A DNA stretch of 64,000 bases from Desulfarculaceae bacterium. GTDB lineage: Bacteria; Desulfobacterota; Desulfarculia; Desulfarculales; Desulfarculaceae. The notes beneath the pieces were generated by a model. It ran no database searches. It had not been told where the DNA came from and worked only from the letters and a program-made list of their open reading frames with translations. This document shows, one piece after another, positions 58,955-64,000 of this stretch. Position 1 is the stretch's first letter; each line of letters starts with the position of its first letter. Where the stretch lies: the NCBI GenBank assembly GCA_021737645.1, contig JAIPDO010000003.1, forward strand, positions 59,981-123,980, in the 5' to 3' direction. The translations under genes were made by a program, and so were the position numbers.

Positions 58955-60726
58955 GCCGCCTGCTCCTTTTGGATGATTTCCTTGTTCTGTTCGATCAGGG
59001 CGATGAAGGCGTCCTCCAGGGTGGGCGTGGGGTCTTCCTCGGTCCTATGAGCCTTCTTGATTGCCTCGGGAGTGCCCTCGGCCAAGACCTTGCCCCGGTC
59101 CATGATCACCACCCGGTCGCAGTATTCCGCCTCTTCCATGAAGTGGGTGGTCACCAACACGGTGACCTTTTGTTCTGCCAGGGCGTTGATGCGCCGCCAA
59201 AACTCGCGGCGGGCCAGGGGGTCCACCCCGGAGGTGGGCTCGTCCAGGAAGAGGATCTCCGGTTCGTGCATCAGGGCCGCGGCCAGGGCCAGGCGCTGCT
59301 TATAGCCCAGGGGCAGCTCGCCGCTGGTGGCGTTGGCCAGCTCAGCCAACTCGAACTCCTCCAGGGCCCACTGCACCCGCTGCTTGCGCCGTTGGATGTT
59401 CAGGCCATAGACCCTGGCGAAAAAGCGCAGGTTCTCCTTTACCGAGAGGTTGGCGTAGAGGCTGAAGCGTTGGGCCATGTAGCCGATGCGCTGGCGAGCC
59501 TTGGCCGCGGCCTTGCGCAGGTTGTGCCCGGCCACCAACAGACGGCCTTCGCTGGGCGGCAACAGGCCGCAGAGCATGCGGAAAGTGGTGGACTTACCCG
59601 CGCCGTTGGCTCCCAGCAGGCCCAACACCTCGCCGTGCTCCACCACGAAGCTGATGCCGTCCACGGCCATGAAGCTGCCAAAGCGCCGTTTGAGGTTCTC
59701 CACCTCGATCACCGGGCCGTCGCAGGACTCGGCGCATTGTTGTTCGCTGGGCTGGGAAGGCGTGGCCACCTCCTGGCCCTGTTCCCGCAGCATGGCCACG
59801 AAGCTGTCTTCAAAGCGCGGCGGCACCGCCTCGATGCTCAAGTCATCATCCTGGCCGCCCAAGTCCGCCGGGGTGGGCTCTTGAGCCTCGTTGGTGACCA
59901 CCCGCACCCCTTCTCCCAGGATCAGGGCGTCCAACACCGGCGGGGCCTCGCCCAGCTTGCGCTGAAGTTGGCGTTTGTTCATGCCCGGTGCGGTGACCAT
60001 GAAGCTGCGCCCGGCCATGGTTTCGGTGAACTTGCCCGGTTTGCCCTGGTCCAACAGCTTGCCCAGGTGCATGAGGATCACCTCCTGGCAGCTCTCGGCC
60101 TCGTCCAAATAGGCGGTGGACAACAGCACCGTGACCCCGTGGTTCTCCACCAGGTTGTAGACGATGTCCCACAGTTCGCGCCGCGACAAGGGGTCCACCC
60201 CCACGGTGGGTTCGTCCAGCAGCAGCAGATCCTTGGGGCGCACCAGGGAGCAGGCCAGGCCCAGCTTTTGTTTCATGCCTCCGGACAATGCCCCGGCCAG
60301 GCGTCCGGTAAAGGGGGCCAGACCGGTGAGTTTCATGAGCTGTTCGTAGCGCTCGGCCCGGTCGCCTGGAGGCAGGTTCTGCAGGTCCGCGTAAAGGTCC
60401 AGGTTCTCCTGCACGGTGAGGTCTTCATAAAGTCCGAAGCGCTGAGGCATGTAGCCCAGGGAGGACTGCACCTCCAGGGGACTACGCCGCACGTCCAGGC
60501 CCAGGGCGGTTATTTGGCCTTCGTCGGGAAGCAGCAGCCCGGCGACCAAGCGCATTAGGGTGGTTTTGCCCGCGGCATCGGGGCCGATGAGCCCGGTGAC
60601 CATGCCCCGCTTCACCGAGGCCGAAACCCCGTCCAGGGCGATCACGTCCCGGCCGCCTCCGCTGAATCTCTTGCGTACGCCCTCGAGCACCAGGGCGGGG
60701 TCTTGGCTGTTGGCCGTCTCCGCCAT
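58951..60726 (-). CDS. Fused double ATP-binding protein of ABC exporter, YbhF-like
   Basis: A 591-residue ATPase with two complete ABC domains. Domain 1: GPDAAGKTT near residue 44, LSGGMKQKLGLACSL near residue 143 and LLLDEPTVGVDPLS. Domain 2: GANGAGKSTT near residue 378, LPLGYKQRLALAAALMHEP near residue 478 with a signature that departs from LSGG, and ILFLDEPTSGVDPLA. An acidic linker separates them. It drives the two ABC-2 permeases. Its start lies 6 bp after the HlyD stop. Confidence 0.92.
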   Translation of the reverse strand: MAETANSQDPALVLEGVRKRFSGGGRDVIALDGVSASVKRGMVTGLIGPDAAGKTTLMRLVAGLLLPDEGQITALGLDVRRSPLEVQSSLGYMPQRFGLYEDLTVQENLDLYADLQNLPPGDRAERYEQLMKLTGLAPFTGRLAGALSGGMKQKLGLACSLVRPKDLLLLDEPTVGVDPLSRRELWDIVYNLVENHGVTVLLSTAYLDEAESCQEVILMHLGKLLDQGKPGKFTETMAGRSFMVTAPGMNKRQLQRKLGEAPPVLDALILGEGVRVVTNEAQEPTPADLGGQDDDLSIEAVPPRFEDSFVAMLREQGQEVATPSQPSEQQCAESCDGPVIEVENLKRRFGSFMAVDGISFVVEHGEVLGLLGANGAGKSTTFRMLCGLLPPSEGRLLVAGHNLRKAAAKARQRIGYMAQRFSLYANLSVKENLRFFARVYGLNIQRRKQRVQWALEEFELAELANATSGELPLGYKQRLALAAALMHEPEILFLDEPTSGVDPLARREFWRRINALAEQKVTVLVTTHFMEEAEYCDRVVIMDRGKVLAEGTPEAIKKAHRTEEDPTPTLEDAFIALIEQNKEIIQKEQAA

Positions 60727-60732
60727 GATCGC

Positions 60733-61776
60733 TTAGGAGCCGGAGCAGGGGTTGTTTTGGCCGCGATGGGCCTCGGCTTTTTGCTTTAAGGGTATGGTCA
60801 CGGTCACCGGCATGCCCAGGCGCAGCTGGCCCGCCGGGTTGCACACGTAGACCCTGACCCGGTAGACCAGCTTGGTTCTCAAGTCCGTGGTCTCCACCGT
60901 CTTGGGAGTGAACTCGGCGGTGGGGGAGATGTAGCCGAGCCACCCTTTATAGGACTTGCCGGGGAAACTGTCGGTGCTCACCGAGGCGCTCATGCCGGGC
61001 GCCACTTTGCCCAGCTCGGTCTCGGGCAAATAGGCCCGCACCCAAATGGGGTTGTTCAGGGCAACGGTGAAAGCGGGCACCGAGGGCGAGGCCATGTCGC
61101 CGGGCTGGAGGATGCGCTGCTGAATCACCCCGTTTTCCGGGGCGTAGAGCTTGGTGTCTATCAGCTCGCGCTGGGCCAGGGCCTGGGCCGCCTTGAGGGC
61201 CTCAAGTTGGGCCCGCGCCGCGGCTATATCTTCCTTGCGGGGGCCTTCCAGGGCCAGATCCAGACTTTGACGGGCTTGGTTTACCGCCTCACTGGCGTTT
61301 TCATACTGGGCCCGGATGGAGTCCATGGTCTGAGAGGAAATGGCCCGGCGCTGATAGAGGTCCTTGTTGCGCCGGTGCAGATTGGTCTGATCGCGCAGGG
61401 TGGCCTGAGCCGAGGCCAGGCGGGCCCGGGCTTCGGCGATCTCTTGGCGCCTGGTTCCGGCCAGCATACGGGCCAAGACCTGCTCCTGGGCGGCCACTTC
61501 GGCCTTGGTCCGGGCCAGGTTGGCCTCGTAGCGCACCGGGTCCAACTCGGCCACGAGCTGGTCCTTCTTGACGGTGTCGCCTTCTTCCACCAAGACGCGG
61601 GATATGCGCCCGTTGGCGTGAAAGGCCAGGTGGACTTGGCGGATATCCACGTTGCCGTAGAGGGTCAGCCGATCGCTGGGTTTGTGCTCCTGCTCGTAGT
61701 ACAAGTAGTAGTAAGCGCCCGCCGCCGCGCCCGCCAACAACACCAGCACGATGAGAACCTTGATCAACTTGGGCAT
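60733..61776 (-). CDS. HlyD-family membrane-fusion protein, YbhG-like
   Basis: A 347-residue adaptor starting at ATG 61776 behind AGGAGG. It has one N-terminal membrane anchor (LIKVLIVLVLLAGAAAGAYYYLYY), a biotinyl-lipoyl half (YGNVDIRQVHLAFHANGRISRVLVEEGDTVKKDQLVAELDP), a long coiled coil (residues about 85-190) and beta-barrel regions. It links the inner-membrane ABC-2 pump to an outer-membrane channel. It is the first of four exporter genes, downstream of the small frame and marR. Confidence 0.92.
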   Translation of the reverse strand: MPKLIKVLIVLVLLAGAAAGAYYYLYYEQEHKPSDRLTLYGNVDIRQVHLAFHANGRISRVLVEEGDTVKKDQLVAELDPVRYEANLARTKAEVAAQEQVLARMLAGTRRQEIAEARARLASAQATLRDQTNLHRRNKDLYQRRAISSQTMDSIRAQYENASEAVNQARQSLDLALEGPRKEDIAAARAQLEALKAAQALAQRELIDTKLYAPENGVIQQRILQPGDMASPSVPAFTVALNNPIWVRAYLPETELGKVAPGMSASVSTDSFPGKSYKGWLGYISPTAEFTPKTVETTDLRTKLVYRVRVYVCNPAGQLRLGMPVTVTIPLKQKAEAHRGQNNPCSGS

Positions 61777-61873
61777 CTGACCTCCTAAAGAACCGCGGGG
61801 CAATTGTTTATCTTATACCCCATGTTTTGCCCAAGTAAAATCAGGACATTATTTTGGCGACACAAGGCCGCTT

Positions 61874-62095
61874 TTATTCGTCATGCATGGCCTTGTCCAA
61901 GCGGCTCAGGGTCGGCCGCAAATCACGGTGGGTCAGCCACAGGTCGAGGCGCTCGTGGAAGTCGCCCACCAAATAGCGGTCCACAACGTCGTCAGACCCC
62001 TTGTCTTCTTGGGACGCAACCGCACTGGGCCGCTGGGCTGGGGTCGGCTGCTCCGGGAAGCTCTCCTTGCTCTTTCTACATGCTGCCATTGACAT
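61874..62095 (-). CDS. Possible small protein between marR and the exporter genes
   Basis: A 73-residue frame from ATG 62095 to 61874 (a GTG at 62110 would add five residues). The C-terminal half, DDVVDRYLVGDFHERLDLWLTHRDLRPTLSRLD, looks like a real charged helical domain, while the N-terminal 35 residues look disordered. A likely MarR operator lies just before its start, so it may be the first gene of the exporter operon. I recognise no family. Confidence 0.45.
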   Translation of the reverse strand: MSMAACRKSKESFPEQPTPAQRPSAVASQEDKGSDDVVDRYLVGDFHERLDLWLTHRDLRPTLSRLDKAMHDE

Positions 62096-62096
62096 A

Positions 62097-62109
62097 ACGT
62101 GTATATGCA
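62097..62109. promoter_or_regulatory. Candidate MarR operator upstream of the exporter operon
   Basis: ACGTGTATATGCA matches, in inverted orientation and at 12 of 13 bases, the site before marR at 62633-62645. It lies between marR and the exporter genes, 2 bp before the small frame's start codon, where it could control the exporter operon. Confidence 0.6.
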
Positions 62110-62128
62110 CCTTTCTTCTGAAAAAAAA

Positions 62129-62626
62129 TTATTTCAAACCGGCCACCAGGGACCGGAGTTCCTTGGCCAGATCGGCCCATTTTTCGTGACCGATACCGCC
62201 GACCACCTCTTCCTGGGCCTGCAGCCACAAGGGGGTGGCCTGTTCAAACACTTTCTTACCCTCCGGAGTGATGCGCACCTTGAGCTGCCTGCGGTCTTGT
62301 TGACCCTGTTCCAGCTCAACCAAGCCCCTTTTTTCCAACACGCGCAGGTTGCGGCTCAAGGTAGTGCGATCCATGCCCAGCCATTGGGCAAGTTGGGCCA
62401 TTTTGCTGTCTGGAGCCAGTACAAAGGAAACCAGCAGGCTGAACTGGGTGACCTTGAGCCCGGTGGGCTTGAGGGCCTGGTCGTAAACCTGGGACACTAG
62501 GCGGGAGGCCCGGCGCAGGTTATAGGCCACGCAGGTGCGCCCCATGGCGAGGCAATGTTCCCGGTCCATGGGCGTGGGAAGGCCCGGAAGAGATTCCGGT
62601 GTGTTTGATTTAGGTGAATCAGCCAT
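62129..62626 (-). CDS. MarR-family transcriptional regulator
   Basis: A 165-residue MarR protein starting at ATG 62626; ATG 62662 would run through the operator and is not used. The winged helix spans residues about 60-120 (LKVTQFSLLVSFVL, KMAQLAQWLGMDRTTLSRNLRVLEKRGLVELEQGQQDRRQLKVRITPEG). MarR repressors release DNA on binding small phenolic or drug-like ligands. Matched operators at 62633-62645 and 62097-62109 suggest it represses itself and the downstream exporter. In E. coli ybhGFSR the regulator is TetR-type instead. Confidence 0.92.
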   Translation of the reverse strand: MADSPKSNTPESLPGLPTPMDREHCLAMGRTCVAYNLRRASRLVSQVYDQALKPTGLKVTQFSLLVSFVLAPDSKMAQLAQWLGMDRTTLSRNLRVLEKRGLVELEQGQQDRRQLKVRITPEGKKVFEQATPLWLQAQEEVVGGIGHEKWADLAKELRSLVAGLK

Positions 62627-62632
62627 ACTTGA

Positions 62633-62645
62633 TGTATATACACGT
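62633..62645. promoter_or_regulatory. Candidate MarR autoregulatory operator
   Basis: TGTATATACACGT contains the perfect palindrome TGTATATACA (62633-62642) and lies 7-19 bp before the marR start. Its reverse complement matches 62097-62109 with one mismatch. Confidence 0.65.
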
Positions 62646-62786
62646 AATGTAATATTTGGCAAGAAAAAAATTTTATAGGTGCGAGCAAAGCTGGATGTGC
62701 CCCGCGCTTTGTATTAAAATCTGCGGCCAACAGCAGCGTATTCAAGCGCCCCTGAAACCCTAAGAGATTTCCAAGAGGTGCGAGAC

Positions 62787-63176
62787 ATGTCCGGCAACGG
62801 CAAAATTTGTGACGAGCAAACCCTGGGCCAGTTGATCCCCGCCGGTAAGGCGGACGATTTTTTCGAGGCGCTCTATGGCGACGCGGGCGAGGGGGCCTAC
62901 GATTTCGAGCTTGTGTGCCGCAGCGAAGAAGCGGGGCGAGTGGAACTGGAGCTGCTCTTGCACCAAAGGCCCGGCAAGTGCCTGGCCTGCAACCTCACCT
63001 ATGGCCTGCCCCAGGTGCTGGGGCGTCATCCGGTGCTGAACCTCAAGGGTGTGGTGCAGCGGGTGTGCGAGTTGGCCGGCGCCGATCCGGCCCAGGCCAC
63101 CTGGAGCCTGGGCCACACCAGGGTCATCAGCAGCGAAGTGCACGCCATCCCCATCACCATAGAGATGCAGGGCTGA
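62787..63176 (+). CDS. Conserved small protein of sulfate reducers, function unknown
   Basis: A 129-residue protein starting at ATG 62787 behind AAGAGGTG. It has QLIPAGKADDFFEALYGDAGEGAYDFELVC near residue 16, then QRPGKCLACNLTYGLPQVLGRHPVLNLKGVVQ near residue 58, with a CxxC pair. Homologues I recall in sulfate-reducing bacteria carry the misleading database name of an animal homeobox protein; no function is established. A strong terminator follows, and the formate dehydrogenase gene converges on it. Confidence 0.8.
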   Translation: MSGNGKICDEQTLGQLIPAGKADDFFEALYGDAGEGAYDFELVCRSEEAGRVELELLLHQRPGKCLACNLTYGLPQVLGRHPVLNLKGVVQRVCELAGADPAQATWSLGHTRVISSEVHAIPITIEMQG

Positions 63177-63210
63177 ACCGCCCAGCCTCGCCAGTTACCG
63201 CCAAATAAGA

Positions 63211-63240
63211 AGGGACGCCCGGTCGGGCGTCCCTTTCTTT
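63211..63240 (+). terminator. Rho-independent terminator
   Basis: AGGGACGCCC pairs with GGGCGTCCCT across GGTC (63211-63234), followed by TTCTTTT. The A-rich stretch on the left makes it usable for the convergent formate dehydrogenase gene too. Confidence 0.85.
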
Positions 63241-63254
63241 TGCTTTCAGCGCGT

Positions 63255-64000
63255 TTAGATCGGTTCTATCTTCACCGCGCAGGCTTTGTATTCGGCGGTC
63301 TGGGACACGGGGTCGTAGACCGGGTTGGTGAGCCAGTTGGCGCAGCCCTCGCGGAAGTGGAAAGCCATCCACACCATACCCGGGGGCACCTCGGGGGTGA
63401 CCTTGGCGGTCACTTCCACCCGGCCTCGCCGGGAGGACACCGCCACCTTCTGGCCCTGGCTGATGCCCAGGCGCGCCGCGTCTTCCTGGGAAATATCCGC
63501 CGTTTCCTGGCCCAGCAGGTCGTTGAGCCCGCCGGAGCGGCCGGTCTGGGTGCGGGTGTGGTAGTGGTACAAACGCCGCCCCGTGCTGAGCACCAAGGGG
63601 TATTCGTCGTCAGCCACCTCGGCGGGCGGGGTCCACTCCACGGCCTTGAAGTTGCCCAGGCCGCAGGTGAAGCAGCCTTCCTTGTGCAAAAACGGCGTGC
63701 CCAGGTGGTCCAGGTCCGGCACCGGCCACTGCAACCCGTCGTGCTCGATGCGCTCAAACTTGATGCCGGCCATCTGGGGGGCTAAGACCGAAATCTCGTT
63801 GTCCCATATCTCCTGGCCGGAATTGGACTCCCAGTCCTGGCCCATGCGCCCCGCGATTTCTTTGAACACCCACCAGTTGGGTTTGGCCTGGCCGGGCGGG
63901 TTCACCGCCTTGCGCACCCGGTTCACCCGGCGCTCGCTGTTGGTGAAGGTGCCGTCGTCCTCGCTCCAGGCGGTGGCCGGGAAGATCACGTCCGCGAAGC
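63255..64000 (-). CDS. Formate dehydrogenase catalytic (molybdopterin) subunit, C-terminal part
   Basis: The frame enters from the right edge and ends at 63255, so about 248 C-terminal residues are seen; the [4Fe-4S], Sec/Cys and main cofactor domains lie outside. FADVIFPATAWSEDDGTFTNSERRV and the PPGQAKPNWWVFKEIAGRMG segment are typical of FdhA-type enzymes. The molybdopterin dinucleotide-binding domain follows (STGRRLYHYHTRTQTGRSGGL, REGCANWLTNPVYDPVSQTAEYKACAV). It oxidises formate or reduces CO2 using a Mo or W bis-MGD cofactor; FdhD and TupABC in this window are its natural helpers. Confidence 0.9.
   Translation of the reverse strand, partial: FADVIFPATAWSEDDGTFTNSERRVNRVRKAVNPPGQAKPNWWVFKEIAGRMGQDWESNSGQEIWDNEISVLAPQMAGIKFERIEHDGLQWPVPDLDHLGTPFLHKEGCFTCGLGNFKAVEWTPPAEVADDEYPLVLSTGRRLYHYHTRTQTGRSGGLNDLLGQETADISQEDAARLGISQGQKVAVSSRRGRVEVTAKVTPEVPPGMVWMAFHFREGCANWLTNPVYDPVSQTAEYKACAVKIEPI

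Noticed and set aside
1..64000. tRNA, rRNA, CRISPR, insertion sequence or prophage
   Set aside because: None recognised on either strand while reading through; short or degenerate elements could be missed without computation.

Overview
The window looks like the chromosome of a GC-rich anaerobe of the Desulfobacterota, probably a sulfate reducer near Desulfarculales; this is inferred from gene content only. The evidence is a tungsten/molybdenum gene set (aldehyde:ferredoxin oxidoreductase, formate dehydrogenase, TupABC, FdhD, FmdE, two MoeA proteins), a four-subunit 2-oxoacid:ferredoxin oxidoreductase, and abundant ABC importers with a biotin-dependent carboxylase. No rRNA, tRNA, CRISPR array, insertion sequence or phage gene was seen, and the window is densely coding on both strands.

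Layout. 1-733: 5' part of a degenerate GGDEF-EAL gene. 1036-8022: a seven-gene cassette of the type NCBIfam calls the GAK system (PHP-like phosphoesterase, amphi-Trp protein, PhoU-kinase fusion, ATP-grasp enzyme, HprK-related kinase B, CofD-like protein, XXXCH protein), whose biochemical role is unknown to me. 8209-12279: FadR-type regulator and korDABC. 12680-25725: LacI-family regulator and a long unit with SDR, iron alcohol dehydrogenase, a branched-chain-amino-acid-type ABC importer, zinc alcohol dehydrogenase, MoaD-like protein, tungsten AOR and a LarA-like protein. It appears to import and oxidise an alcohol or hydroxy acid. A repeated operator-like motif sits at the same distance from a TTGACA -35 box at both the regulator and the SDR.

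26103-40343: small Cys-rich protein, stand-alone LigD-type polymerase, then Mo/W cofactor genes (fdhD, fmdE, moeA, a MoeA-binding-protein fusion, a TunR/ModE-like regulator, a MobB-like protein with no P-loop, tupBCA), a TVP38 protein with a MerA-like flavoprotein, glucokinase and a small sulfite-oxidase-type molybdoprotein. 40461-53653: a sigma-54 activator and its likely target operon. That operon carries a near-consensus -24/-12 promoter, a perfect 15-bp palindrome upstream, a TorT-like binding protein with ribose-type ABC importer, PxpA, an omega-aminotransferase, a split urea-carboxylase-like biotin carboxylase complex and an Old Yellow Enzyme. I read it as a cyclic-amide (lactam) degradation system, which is the best candidate here for an undescribed pathway.

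53650-64000: outer-membrane DUF3187-type protein, tiny lipoprotein, aldo/keto reductase, HAD phosphatase, a MarR-controlled YbhGFSR-like exporter, a conserved small protein, and the C-terminal part of a formate dehydrogenase catalytic subunit whose maturation and metal supply could come from the genes above.
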